This document shows, in pieces, positions 21,996-33,863 of a stretch of 64,000 nucleotides of DNA (position 1 is its first letter; every line of letters begins with the position of its first letter). The stretch is from the NCBI GenBank assembly GCA_963556145.1, contig OY744463.1:2914001-2978000 (forward strand). Reading direction: 5' to 3'. The stretch is from Hygrocybe punicea. Lineage: Eukaryota; Basidiomycota; Agaricomycetes; Agaricales; Hygrophoraceae. Below the pieces are notes generated by a model that did not search any database, was not told the DNA's origin, and saw only the letters and a program-made list of their open reading frames with translations. Position numbers and translations under genes: made by a program.

Positions 21996-22004
21996 GGAGG
22001 GGGG
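21994..22004 (+). other. Polypurine tract
   Basis: AAGGAGGGGGG immediately before the 3' LTR (three bases, TAA, intervene). Plus-strand primer site, overlapping the end of pol. Confidence 0.85.
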
Positions 22005-22226
22005 TAATGTCATGAAAATACGTCACCCCCATACATTTTTCCTCAGATACCGCTTATTTTCATGACGATCTTTGACAGATTGTCAGACAAACCCTTACGA
22101 TCCACACACTCTGCGGAGCAGGGGGAAGAGCTTTTACATTTACAAGCCCCTTGAAGGGGCGGGACCGAACCAGACTACGACTACAACTCCCCGAAAGGGA
22201 GTGCGACTATTACGATCAAGAAGTAT

Positions 22227-22835
22227 CTACTCATCTACGAGATACTCCTCCTTAATTACCTCCTGGAGGACGGCGTCCTCAACGAGGCCACGAATCTGGT
22301 CTTCCAACGCCCGTTCGATCGCTGCACGGCAATTGCGCCTAAACGTGTCAGCGATGCCGAAGGGAAGACGAGGCTGGGACTCACGCAGCCCGAAGGGCGC
22401 CCCGGTGTCCACGTAGGCGTCCCGGGGCCAGAAGTCCTCGTCGGAGTCGGACCCCCAGGAAACCTTCGTCGCGAGCGACGGCATCGAGTCCTCGGACGAG
22501 TAGTCCGAGGGCGGGAACGCATCATCCAACGCTATCACAAAGAACCATCAGAACAATAACCAAACACCCCAAGAAAGACAAAACTTACCGAACGGGTCGG
22601 CCAGAAGCTCGCACAGAAGCCTCTTGTTGCGCGCAACAAGGTGGCAACATTCCGTACGATGCTTGGCCTTCCCGCAAGCGAAACAACGACCAGTAGCCCA
22701 ATATAAATCCCGATCAGAGTCGGAGAGGCGGCAGGCGAAGTCGTGCGTAATACAATTAACCGCGACAGGGCGGGACGGGTTAAAGAGGGCAGAATGTTTG
22801 AAGAATATGAGACGATGGCATGAATGGGAAAACAT
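22227..22835 (-). CDS. Antisense CCHC protein, 3' LTR copy
   Basis: Exons 22835-22589 and 22531-22227, identical to the copy in the 5' LTR (offset 6853). In this copy the sense strand is the 3' end of the genomic RNA, so antisense transcription would run from U3 toward pol. Confidence 0.6.
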
Positions 22836-23065
22836 CGCATTGATGAGAGATGGGACGAAGAATCCAACCACACTTTATACTGAACGGAGGCCCACTCCCG
22901 ATCAGGAAGAAACCTCTACCACTTCATCAACGAACCCGTGAGAACGACACGTGACCGGAGGTTGAAATCCCCGACTCTCACAGAACACCACAGACCACTC
23001 TCATCGCTCACACCAGGACAATAAGACACCCACTTTCACCACCCACGCACAAACACCCTCCAATC

Positions 23066-23266
23066 ATGACCCAATCCGTTATCGCCGCCATCATCGCCAT
23101 CATTATCGTATATACTTTCATCCTCATCGCGATATGCCGAGGGGTGCAACGAATCCCCATCACCGCCGATCCCGAGATCCCCCTATCAACGTTCGAAGCA
23201 TTCCGACCCCCCACGATACGCAGCAACGACACGTCACACGGCAGCGAACCCCCGCGTGAAGGATGA
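23066..23266 (+). CDS. Membrane microprotein, 3' LTR copy
   Basis: Identical 66-aa ORF. This copy lies downstream of pol within the element, where a subgenomic RNA could express it. Confidence 0.42.
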   Translation: MTQSVIAAIIAIIIVYTFILIAICRGVQRIPITADPEIPLSTFEAFRPPTIRSNDTSHGSEPPREG

Positions 23267-23634
23267 GACAGCCGTGATGATGCGTACTCGAACGCTTACG
23301 AATCTGGTGCCGAATCCGCACGCCAGCCCGGCATGATCACAAATCGCCTCAATGCCGGGGGAGACGTATACCCACCAACGCGACGGAGCGAATCGCCTTT
23401 ACGACACGTCACTGGTACTGCGGAGGGGGAGGGATGGTATAAAAGACATCGCGCTACACGTAGTTTACCCTAACTTTGACCTCTTGTATTACTCCTAGCA
23501 GTTGTACTAGATGTAACAAACTTCATCCAAATTACATCACCTGAACCTTATCCCTGAAAACCCTGCCTCTATTACCGCCGACATCGAGCAACCGTTTGGT
23601 CCACTGATCCATCACACGACCGCTAGTCGTGACA

Positions 23635-24050
23635 GTCGTTGGGGTGAAAACCCAAAACTCAACTTGTTTGTAACTATGTACACAAGCCACTATATAGGTA
23701 CTGTATAGTATCTATAAAAGGGAGTGTATGAAGGAAATGGAATATAATGAAGAGAGGGGAATGCAGAGGGAAGGAAAATAGAAGAATACGTGCCCACAGA
23801 GATATGGATCTCTACATCGTCATCCCATGCAAGCGGCCACATCACCCACCATTGACCCCCACTTCCCAGCTGTCCCCGTCCCCATCCACTCTCCTTCGAC
23901 CACCTATGCCCTTGACCAACCCCATGATGCCCCTCAAGTCCATTTGCGAGCCCAAATGAAGCCCCCGTTGGGTTACGCCTGCGAAACTGTGACCACCGGC
24001 TGCTCAAACCCGCTCCCACACCCAACGAACCCTTGTAAAAATCCCTACGC
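23635..24050. other. Unannotated segment between two retroelements
   Basis: Joins the gypsy target (GTCGT) to the next LTR. Contains 'tataggtactgtatagt' and 'tctataaaag' but no gene I can support. Confidence 0.4.
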
Positions 24051-24614
24051 TGTAACGGCAAGTGCTGTTGTAGGCCAGGAATGGGAATCTACAGAAAGGG
24101 TTGATCAGCTAAGAAGTGATCAGAGGAATTTAGTTTCTTTTAGGAAGGTCTAGTCAATCCAACCCGAATCCAGGGGTTCTGTACTCAGAGGGAGAGTATG
24201 GGGGAAAGGATGAAGGGTGGACTGAGCGGGACAATAAGAGGTTTGCGTGTCGGTATTTTTCTATATGGTTTGTAGTATAAATGTGCTACTTTTATACTAC
24301 TGGGAGGGATCCTGTGCTGTAGTAACCATGTACTACAAGCGAAGGCTGTAATTGATAGGGGGAGTGGAGTAGAGGAATGGTGGAGTGGTGCTATGTACTG
24401 AGAGACGGGAAACGAAGATACATGATATATAACTATATATGTACTGATTCCGGGTCGTTAGGGACATTGCATTTTGTGTAGGAACGATTCCGGAGGCAGA
24501 ATCTGGAGCAGAATCAATGGAAATGAACGGAATCGAGGATATGGGAATGGGAATGGATGGGAGTGGTGTCTGATACGAAGGGGAAACAGATCCACACAAT
24601 CCGGAGCCTCTACA
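24051..24614 (-). repeat. LTR of older retroelement (3' in element sense)
   Basis: 564 bp; minus-strand ends TGTAGAGGCTCC and GCCGTTACA. Shares long blocks with 28431-28771, 50021-50251, 51426-52018 and 53886-54388. Confidence 0.8.
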
Positions 24615-24959
24615 TCTGGTCAGGACTCAGATTGAGACCATCCCTGGTCGATCCATATGAAGCAATGAAGATCCCAGGGTCGTGGGAAGAAAAGAGTGGA
24701 AGTGATGTTGAAAACGGGCGGAAACGGGAGCACAACGTGAGTGGAGTCGAAGCCGGTGGGTATTGAAGAATCGGAGAGGGGCAATCCGGAGCTACCAAAA
24801 CAGGGTGGGTGAGACGGCTGGACAAGGGAATAATGGTCACGTGACAGGGCAACAAATACAAACAAGAAAACTTGTCAGCGCGACTTCGAGAATCTTGACA
24901 GCAACCTCAACAAGCTCAACAACCCTAGCAATCCCAACAAACACCAACACCAACGCCAG

Positions 24960-26443
24960 ATGTTGACAGAATACAACAATTTCCTCGGAAAACTCGATGC
25001 GGATATGCGGAAGGACTTCGAGAACGCCGTGGCTGAGCTACTGGCAGTGGACACGGCCAGAATCGAGATTATATGCAATGGATATGAGGACGAGGCACGG
25101 CAATGGGTGGTGAGACGACGATGGGCCATGGTGAGTGATTCCATTCTTGTAAACGGTACAAACTAACGATACCTGGCAGCGGAACTACAGGGGGCTTACA
25201 ACGGAAATCTGGGATGACGGAATCGACGTGATGGAACCGAGGGACTTCTTGATGGGCAGAGAGATGGTGGTCGAGGTCGAGGAGTGGTTGCGGAATCATG
25301 AGGAGTTCATGAAGCAGGAACGGGAAGAGGTGGTGCGTCAGGAAGTCGAGGAAGTGTCACGGTTGCAGGAGGAAAAGGAGGAGGAAGAAGTGAGGAGACA
25401 ATGGGCCGTGGAGGTGGCAGAGTGCGAGCGGAAACAAGTGGAGGAATTGCGGATGTACGAGGAGGAGATAAATAGAAGGGTGGAAGCAAAGCGGATCGAG
25501 GAGGCGGAAAGGGCAAAGGCGGCAGAGGCAGCAAAAAGGGAGGCTGAAGCAGCCGCGGAAAGGGACCGGGAGGAGACCAGACAAACCATCAATTGCGGAA
25601 ATGAGGATGAGGACGAGGATACGGATGATGACTGGGCCGAGCAACAACTCCAGAAATATGAGAGGCTCCAAGCTCTTAAAAACAAAAAGGCCAACCAGGA
25701 TAAAAGAGTCAACCAGGACAATGAAACCGTACACGGGGAGTACAATAGCGGGGACGACTTTTCGAACGCAAGCGGGAACGAGGACATGGGACCAAAGGGA
25801 AAGATTCCAGGGGTAAGTAATATCTCGTGGGCTCGTATATCTGTGGTGCCTAACTAATCCATAGTACATGCAGTTGTTCCGGATCCAACAATGTGATGCG
25901 TGCATGACTGCCAACACAGTTTGTCACGGAATCGAAGGGTACGCGTGCGACCGATGCAAAAGGCTCAAACGACGCTGCGGGTTATTGACAAAGGGACCGG
26001 CCACCAGAACCGGGAAAGCGGAACAGAAAGGGAAGGCAAAGGCGCATAGTCCAAAGAGAACAATCGTCGTGAAGAAGATTCCGAAGCTGGTGAAGAAGCC
26101 CAAGCTACGGGCCAGAGAGGCATTGACAAGCAAACGGATGTTGACCGACGTCGAACCGGACATGGAATTGGAGGGGGATGATGGGAGATGAGAGAATCCG
26201 TTCAAACGGCCGCGGATCAGAGCCAGAATTGACGAGCACGTCCAGGCTATGCAGAAAATGGCGACGGAAACACAACGGGAAATATCGGTCATCGCAGATG
26301 GCCTATCCGAATACGTCGCGGAGGTCCATACAAAACTAACCTGTTGGACAAAGGAGCTGAACCGACTCCGCGTGAACCAGGCCCACATTCTTGGTCAACT
26401 CGACCTAATCGACACCAAACTCGACGAAGGGAGAAGGGAATAA
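24960..26443 (+). pseudogene. Zn2Cys6 / coiled-coil protein inside retroelement
   Basis: Exons 24960-25130, 25180-25812 and 25865-26443 join in phase 0 with 49- and 52-nt introns. The order is a short N-terminal domain, a very long E/R/K-rich coiled coil (exon 2), and six cysteines spaced CX2CX6CX7CX2CX6C (CDAC...C...CDRCKRLKRRC), which matches the fungal Zn(II)2Cys6 spacing. A basic KPKLRAREAL tract and a C-terminal helix follow. TGA at 26189-26191 cuts the frame; CGA to TGA would explain it, and the frame is open again to 26443. It runs opposite to gag in the same element. DNA binding is plausible from the motif but unproven. Confidence 0.6.
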
Positions 26444-26521
26444 GAGGGAAATGAGTGGAAAGGGACGGGAAACAGAATGCGGTACAATGTACATAAAGAA
26501 AAATAGAGTACATAATAAAAC

Positions 26522-28340
26522 CTATAGACAGAAATAGTGAAAGGGAAAACAAAGTGAGACGGAATCTGGTGGTCGAGGTGGAGGACGGCACCAGAATACA
26601 ACAGAAACGGAAAGGGACCGGAATGAGCGGGAAATAAAGAAAACTAGAAACGGAAATGAAAATATAAATAAACGAGACACGGGAACAGGAACGGAAAGCG
26701 GAATGGAAGGCAAAAACGCAAAAATAGGAGATGGAAATGAATCCTCATCCCCACAAGAGTTTCTGAAAGAAGAGCAGAGGCAGAACGACAAGAGGAGATG
26801 AAGAGCTTCTTGCAAAATTTTGAGCGAGGTGTCGAGGGGGTGGAGGTCCAATATACAGTGACAAAATAAGACGAAAGCAGAAACGAGGAACAATATAAAA
26901 TTGAGAACCAAAGTACCAACACCAACACGATCCCATCCAACGGGCGCGCTGCGTGACGGGTCCAAAAATGACAGGGTGCCCCAAGTAGGTGGAGACGACA
27001 ATGTGGCCCAAGTGGGTGAGGATGGAACCGGAGACAATACGGGAGCGGAAATGACAAGGGGTGATGGGGACAGAGGGAGTAATATAATGGAATTGGAATT
27101 GAAACTGGTATTGAATAAAAGGGGCAGAAACGGGTGCGGAATGGGAACGAGTGCGGAATACTCAACCAATTTTGAGGGAATCTCGACAGACGGAGACGAA
27201 GGACAAGAAGAAGGCAATATTGAGGACAGAATGTCTATGTCTGGAGAATCCACAGAAAATGGGAGGGAGTCCGGTATGAGTTCGTGGATGCAGAGTGGAG
27301 GGGATGAAAGAGGAGACAATGGGGATGAAAGAGGAAATGGAATGGACAAATCGGGAACGGGACCGGAAGGCAAGATGGAATCGATGACTGGCATCGATAA
27401 ATCGGGAAGGGGCTCGGATGGGAACAACACGGGACTGGACAACAAAACCTGTAAACAAATAACGGTCTCGACAGGCACCAGAGCGGACGGGGACGGGGAA
27501 CACGATGACGGGGATGGACTGGAATGAACGTGGGGGATGGAATGAACGACAGTGGGTGGGATCGAGGACAGAATCTGTTCTGGAGCTGAGATGGCTGCGA
27601 CAGGTATGGGACCGGGACTGGAATCGGGACTGGAAATGGCAACGGGGGCTGCAGTGACAAGGGATTCCAGAATGGAACGGTAACCGGAAAGTAAAAATAA
27701 CGCTGCGTCGTGGAAAATATCAACCGGGTATGGATCGTCGTGGTAATGACTGGGAAGAAGGTAATGGAGTCGTTCTTCAACACGTTGACAAAGATCTGAG
27801 TCAAATCCGTTGGTGAAATATTCATTCCGTTGCTTGTCTGATAAATGGCCGTTGTCGTATAGGACTCCAGAAATGCGTATGAAGTCCTGGAAGTATTGTC
27901 CTAAGTCCGTCTTGTTCTCTATACCATAAGCCTATTGTCGTCTAATCAATTGATCGAGATCCGCGATCGTGTACCGAATACTGTCTGTGGCACTGGGATA
28001 GAAGTCAAAAACGGCACGTCAGAAAGCGATGAAGTCCTTTGCTGAAGCGGCGGGAAGGGTGGACCAAAGCTCGTAATCGTCGTTATTGAGGTACCGGAGC
28101 GTGTAGCGAATCTTCATAGCATCCGTGAGTCCACAGTCGGAGCCGAGCATGTCGATTTCATCAAAGAAGCAGGGAAGGTCGTGTTCGTCACCATGAAATG
28201 TCGGGGCTGAATGATCACCTCAGAGGGGCATCAATCCGTACGTCATATCGGGGAATTTCCAAGTTGGGAAGCGGGTCGGGTCGGGGAGGTACGAGGAAGG
28301 GGTCGAAGTCGTAAGCGGGGATGAGCAATTAGAGTCAGGA
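26522..28340 (-). pseudogene. gag: Degenerate Gag of older retroelement
   Basis: Minus-strand frame with Gag features: MPL-stop-GDHSAPTFHGDEHDL, then CFFDEIDMLGSDCGLTDAMK, LRYLNNDDYELWSTLP, YFQDFIRISGVL and FTNGFD, followed by a long P/S/V-rich C-terminal half. Stops in one frame are TGA 28220-28222, TGA 28019-28021 and TAG 27932-27934, each one C-to-T change from CGA or CAG. No protease, RT or integrase follows; the space downstream is occupied by the oppositely oriented Zn2Cys6 gene. The N-terminal limit is approximate. Confidence 0.65.
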
Positions 28341-28430
28341 ACAAAGGAGAAATGTCATGAAAGTCAAACCCGATGGTGGGGGAGGGTATGAAAAGACAAA
28401 AGAACTAAAATCCTTGTGGTGGGCTCCAGT

Positions 28431-28771
28431 TGTGACGGCGAGTGCTGTTGTAGACCCGGAATGGGAATCTACGGAAAGGGTTGATCAGCTAAGAAGTGAT
28501 CAGAGGAATTTAGTTTCTTTTAGGAAGGTCTAGTCAATCCAACCCGAATCCAGGGGTTCCGGACTCAGAGGGAGAGTATGGGGGAAAGGACAAAGGGTGG
28601 ACTGAAGCAGGACAATAAGAGGTTTGCGTGTTGGTATTTTTCTATATGGTTTGTAGTATAAATGTGCTACTTTTATACTACTGGGAGGGATCCTGTGCTG
28701 TAGTAACCATGTACTACAAGCGAAGGCTGTAATTGATAGGGGGAGTGGAGTGGAGGAATGGTGCAGTGGTG
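28431..28771 (-). repeat. Split LTR, first part
   Basis: Matches the first ~340 bases of 24051-24614; continuity resumes at 50021. The junction contains the KDZ target duplication AGTGGTG. Confidence 0.82.
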
Positions 28772-28784
28772 CAGTAGACCCAGT

Positions 28785-29200
28785 CGTTTTGGTTAACCCA
28801 ATCGCAGTTAGAGCTGCTATTGGTAGGTACACATAGCGCAGTTATTGCTGTGGGGGTAGGTTGACCCAAATGACAGCTCTTGCTGTGGAAATATGTTGGG
28901 GTAGTTTGACCCAGGTACAGCTCTTCCTGGTAAATGGCTGCAGGGTAGGTCAACCTGCTATCAGCTCTGCCATGTAGTGGGTTAACCTGGAGCCGCTATT
29001 GCTGGATACATGGGTTGACCCAGGGCCAGCAGTTCTTGCAATGTAGGTTGACCTGGCTCCAGCTATTGTTGCAGGATCGGGTTACCCGGGTCACAGCTCT
29101 TGCTGCAGCACCGGGTTGACCTGGGTCCAGCAATTGCTGTGGGGCAGGTTGACCTGGCTCCAGCTCTTGCTGCAAGATTGGGTTGACTGAGGGCCAGCCA
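28785..29200. promoter_or_regulatory. Subterminal ~33-bp interspersed repeats (left)
   Basis: About eleven copies of GGTTGACCYGG followed by a CAGC..TTGCTGCA block, commonly 33 bp apart (for example near 29012, 29045, 29079, 29112, 29147, 29181). Arrays like this at transposon ends usually bind the transposase; that role is inferred. Confidence 0.6.
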
Positions 29201-29659
29201 CTGCTGCAATGTGGGTGCATGTTGGTCCACATGATTCAGCCACATCCCTGTCTGCCAGCACTTATTTAATGTTGACAACACTGATGGCGCTCACACCAGC
29301 TGAAGCCATTGTTTGTTGAGAAACTGCCATTTCAATAATCAGAATCTCTCTGTCTGTACATCACATATATGTCCCATGTAATATAATTTGAAATTCAATT
29401 ACTACATGCACAGGCAATAGCAACAATACAAAATTCTTCTTTTGCAACTGCCCAATATCTCATCCTTAGCCTCAGCTTGTACAGACACTCATTATGCCCA
29501 ATCACAATCTTTACCAACCTCAGAACCCACCCCACTTGGAATATTGTGCTTTTTATTTAATCTTACTGAATTCCCAATTTGAATCTATATCACCTCATTA
29601 CTCCTTAAAATGGAAATCTAAATTTAATGACTATTCTATCCAGATACATAATTACACTA

Positions 29660-30147
29660 CCAAGGGCAGGAGGCAGGTGGGAGGAAGGTAGGTGGGTGTG
29701 GAGTGGGAGGAAGGTGGCAGTGGCAGTGGGAGGTGGGAGTGGGAGTGGGAATGGGAATGGGACAAGGTGTAAGGAGGGAGGGGAGGAGGGAAGGGCAGCA
29801 GGGAGAGGGAGAGGGAGAGGGAGAGAGAGGGAAAGAGAGAGGGAGAGGCAGGAGGAGAGGGAGGATGGGTGGGATGTACATACCTCTGTTGTTCCTGTCG
29901 TCCTCGCCCTCGTCGTCTGTGTCTCCGCCGTCCTCATCCTCGTGGTCTTCGTCTTCCCCTCCGCCGTCCTTGTCTTCGTCATCTTCGTCTGCGTCTCTGC
30001 CGTCGTCGTCCCTGCCATCCCCGTCCCTGTCGTTCCCGTTCCCGTCGTTCTCGTTGTCGTCATGGTCGTCGTTGTCATCGCCATCCGCGTCTCCATCCTC
30101 GTCCTCATCCTCGTCGTCCCTTGGATGGTTTTCGTCATCCCCCTGAT
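29660..30147. repeat. Purine-rich microsatellite and GAC-rich tract
   Basis: (GAGGGA)-type runs at about 29810-29870 and a degenerate trinucleotide-rich stretch. The matching region of the right arm is 48610-49130. Long ORFs here are repeat artefacts. Confidence 0.7.
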
Positions 30148-31728
30148 GGTCGTCGTCGTCTCCATCGTCCTGTCATCCCGTCGCTATCCGTCTTCGTCCC
30201 CGTCATCGTCCCCTGGCTGGCCATCTGCGTCCTCGTGGTCTCTGTCCTCGTCGTTGCTGCTGTGGTTGTCTCGGCAATCTGTCCTGGCTGGGAGCATCCT
30301 CGTACCCGGCCTCGCGGCCTCGTTTACGCCATCCTCGAGGTGGCCGTTTTTGTCTGCTTCCGTTCTGTTTGCTGGCGCATTGTGTTCTGCTGTTGGGTGT
30401 TTGGATTCACCTGTTTGGTGTGGGGTAGCTGCAAAATGTCAACAATTAGCAAAGAATACAAAAAAGTTAAAGTCAGAAATTTACCTCGGGTGCTCCTCTG
30501 CACCCATCTCCCGTTGTTGATGCGTTGTTGAAAACAACGAGTCGAAGCTTGAACTTGCACGGGAAAGCCAACCGGCAGTTGCCGCTTTCCCAAACGGGTT
30601 CAAGTTGCCAAACATGGAAGTGTGGCTGAAGCTTTTGAATCTTCTGGCATGCACAACAATGCATGCATACCCAAAGTGAGATCCTCAAAAGATGTAAATA
30701 TAGTATACCTACTCTCATGTCAATTTTTGTATTTTATTTGGCCCTGCATCAAGAGCTATTCACAATTTATTCCATTTCCTCTGCCAGAATTGGACCTTAA
30801 ATGATATAACTTTGTCTTAAAAATCTGAAATTAATCTAATGAGTACTTATTCAAGTACTCATTGTTGTACACATAAGTGCCTGGTTATTGGTGGACCCGG
30901 ACCTATGTTGCAGCGAGCAAATGCACAGAATTTTGCATTGTGGCTGACCCATCAACCAAAGTCCAAACTGCTGCTTTACTTTGAACCTGTCATTTCTTGG
31001 CTACAACACATGTCTGGGACACCACCAAGTGCCAGGCACTGATTATCAATACAATAGATACTTTACATAGTAGTTTCACGATTATTCTCATATTTTTCAG
31101 AGCAATATTGGTAAAGTTGCACTTTAAGGGTCTGAATTTGGGAGGGAGGTATTAATGAATCATGGATATCTATCTATGTAGGCCACAATAAAATACAAAA
31201 TTTGGGGAGGATGTAGTTAGAGGCTAATTCTATCCCTACATAGTCTTAAATGTGTTACACAGTTGTTGTGCTCCATGCAATTACACTGAGAAAAGTAAGA
31301 TCTTGGTGACATATAAGGCAATTTGCACCCATTTGGGCAATCGGCAACCTCCGGTGTGGGTTCAAATCGTCGCGTAGTCCACGATGCATCCACGAGAACG
31401 ACGACGGCAACAACATCAAGTAGAAGGTAAGTACAATTCTCAAAACTTACTATCTATTACTATGCTAACTCATAATGTTATTTTTATGTAGAAGTTGCTC
31501 ACTGCCGCGCTGGGAATGCCCCGCAACAGGCCACGTCATGTCAAAATCCAACTCAAGGGCTGAAACGATGGATAGCAGGCAATGACGACGACAAAGACGA
31601 CAAGCACAGAGACGGCCAGCCAGGTGACGACAACAGGACGGAGAGGGATAGCGACAGGATGACAGGACAACGGAGACGACGACGACCGTCAGAGGGATGA
31701 CGATGACCGTCCAGGGCAGCCCATGACA
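30148..31728. mobile_element. Nested foldback insertion in left KDZ arm
   Basis: Absent from the right arm, where the two flanking blocks are nearly adjacent (48590-48650). The ends are inverted repeats of about 160 bp ('gtcgtcgtcgtctcc' and its complement). The interior (30440-31500) shows no recognisable gene. Exact boundaries and target duplication could not be fixed. Confidence 0.5.
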
Positions 31729-31904
31729 TGACATATCCCATGCTAGACCGGCCAACCGAGGTTGACAATGTTGCGTTTGAGACAGGCCAGCTGATCTGGG
31801 CCAACAAAATAATATTGTCAGGTACCTGACGGGGTAACTCTGGAATGTCATAGTGCTGGTGTTAGATGGGTGGGCCGAAGAATAGTGTCATCCATGTGAG
31901 ACCG

Positions 31905-32275
31905 TTGGGCCGAAGTTCTATGGGGGAATCATTACCCATATGAGACCGATGGGCCGAGGTTCTGCTGGGGTATTGTTACCCGTCTCCGACCGTTGGGCCG
32001 AGTTGCTTCGGAAGTATTGTTACCCATCTCAGACCGTTGGGCCAAGGTTCTTCGGAAGTATTGTTACCCATCTCAAACCGTTGGGCCGAGTTTCTGATGG
32101 GGTATTGTTACCCGTCTCAGACTGTTGGGCCGAGTTTCTTTGGAAGTATTGTTACCCATCTCAGACCGTTGGGCCGAGTTTCTGCTGAAGTATTGTTACC
32201 CGTCTCAGACCGTTGGGCCAAGGTTCTATGGGGGTATTGTTACCTGTCTCAGACTGTTGGGCCGAGGTTCACAAT
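31905..32275. repeat. 44-bp tandem repeat, left KDZ arm
   Basis: About eight to nine copies of a 44-bp unit containing 'gaccgttgggccgag' and 'gtattgttaccc' (for example 31995 and 32039). The right arm has about six to seven (48160-48450). Confidence 0.85.
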
Positions 32276-32978
32276 AATAATAATATTCAATGGCTGACAA
32301 TTGGACAAACACCCCTCCAAATTTTGTCCAGCCTCAGTGTCTCAGCAAGAGCATAAACATCATCTTCAGCAACGAAATCGGCGTTGGATCGGCATCGGCG
32401 TTGGCATCGGTGTCGGCACCAGCCTCGACCTCGGCTTATGTTTGACCACGTTCTGACATGTTTTGGATTGTGGACTCAGTGCCCAACTTGGGAAAGAGCC
32501 TTTGCATAGGGCAACTGCATATAGAGCATTGTGAATGAATCTCCCGTTCTCTAACAAGATTTTGCAAAATCTCGTTCGTTTGAACCATGGTTGACTTTTA
32601 ATTATTCATATTGTGTATTATATCTAACACATTGTGCAAATCAGACTTGGAACTTGTGTACAAAGTAGCAACACCAGCATTACAGAGCGGTTGCAGCGAC
32701 AGCATCGGCATCGGCGTTGGCATCGATGTCAACACCGGCCTCGCCCTCAGCGTATGTTTGACCACGTTCTGAACCCACTCAGTTGGGTGGTCTTGCACTG
32801 AGTACAACATCCATAGTATTTTACGTACAACTTGTTGTCGCAGTAGCCAATTTTGGGCACATCAGAATACGCATCACCATCGGAATACACATCGTTATCG
32901 GCATTCAGCATAACACTCTTCTGATATGGAATGGATAACTTGATGTCATGAATACTTTGTACAATATTATAATTTGAT

Positions 32979-33602
32979 CTAGTATACATTTTCTAAATCA
33001 GTGATTGACTTGTCAAGGCTCAACATTGTGTTCAAGTTCTTCTCCAGCACCAGCTTCAGCCTCGATGTCTCCCATGCACATATCTTTAAGTCCTGACGGA
33101 CATCTTCTTTTTGCTGTTGAACCCAGAATGCATCTTTTGATGGATGCAGTCTTTCGAAATGTTCGTACTTCCTGCTCCGTTTTGGTAGCCGATTTCGGCG
33201 TTGATCATCAGCATTCTGCCGGTTTGTCCATTCTGGCTCCTCAGATGATGCTGAGGCTGTATGTAATGCGGATAAACATGGATAAGAATAACTGAGGGTC
33301 CACTTACTGATCGAGCACCTAACACCATCCGCTTGCATATTATTGTCCTCATGTTCGGCAGGGTTGTCGAATTGAAAGACAAAATGATCTGATGTTGTTT
33401 CAGTTGTAACTCAGTATCATGATGGTTCAAATAAATACGACATACCCCTCGACAACGTTGGTAATGACCGTCTCATTCGACTGCTTTCATCAACATCGGC
33501 ATCGGCCTGGTCAATGGGAACGAGACCAAATTCGGGATGTTCTACCCCTTTTGGTTGTTCCACAATCATCACTGACGATGAAGCGGGACCTGTGGATCCC
33601 AT
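32979..33602 (-). CDS. Uncharacterised charged protein, KDZ left end
   Basis: Starts at ATG 33602 (MGSTGPASSSVMIVEQPKG) and ends at 32979 after a K/R/E-rich helical C-terminus (KRSRKYEHFERLHPSKDAFW, LDKSITDLENVY). At least two introns are implied: one near 33430 (GTATGTCG donor) and one from about 33306 (GTAAGT donor) to 33245. The second joins in consistent phase 1; the first was not resolved. Family unknown. It lies just inside the left inverted repeat, 28 bp from a plus-strand ATG. Confidence 0.35.
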
Positions 33603-33753
33603 AATTAATCTGTTTGAATTTCAATAGTTATGCCAAGTGAGACCTACTACTACTGGGCCCGGCAATGGGCAATACCACCCCGTGATTGGAGGGCCCCGCA
33701 ATGGGACGATTCGGTGATTCAATTGGGGAAGGAAGCGGCGCTGCAAATATCGG

Positions 33754-33863
33754 TGGTGGAAGGGGAAGGGGAAGGGGAAGGGGAAGGGGAAGGGGAAGGG
33801 GAAGGGGAAGGGGAAGGGGAAGGGGAAGGGGAAGGGGAAGGGGAAGGGGAAGGGGAAAGCCAG
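33754..33863. repeat. (GGGGAA)n microsatellite
   Basis: About 17-18 uninterrupted GGGGAA units. All three plus frames stay open through it (EG, GR or KG dipeptides); the frame continuing into the downstream gene reads KG. Confidence 0.9.

Larger units (their letters stand above)
15155..23634 (+). mobile_element. Complete Ty3/gypsy chromovirus, 8480 bp
   Basis: Two 1627-bp LTRs (offset exactly 6853) enclose gag and pol. The 5-bp target duplication GTCGT occurs at 15150-15154 and 23635-23639. LTRs start TGTCATG and end GTGACA. Primer site, polypurine tract, TATA box, frameshifted gag-pol overlap and C-terminal chromodomain are all present and no internal stop was found. Paired LTR ORFs are identical at equal offsets and no LTR difference was noticed, so insertion is recent and the element may be active. 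Confidence 0.95.
22008..23634 (+). repeat. Gypsy 3' LTR
   Basis: 1627 bp, the same length and apparently the same sequence as the 5' LTR. Confidence 0.95.
28772..32632. repeat. KDZ left terminal inverted repeat
   Basis: Inverted match to 47654-50020 in collinear blocks (for example 29494-29691 against 49101-49298). It is about 1.6 kb longer than the right arm because of a nested insertion at about 30148-31728 and different minisatellite copy number. Confidence 0.82.

Noticed and set aside
29627..30531. ORFs of 147-297 aa in the KDZ arm (and 48575-49165)
   Set aside because: Translations of GAGGGA and GTC simple repeats; frames are not shared as protein between the two arms.
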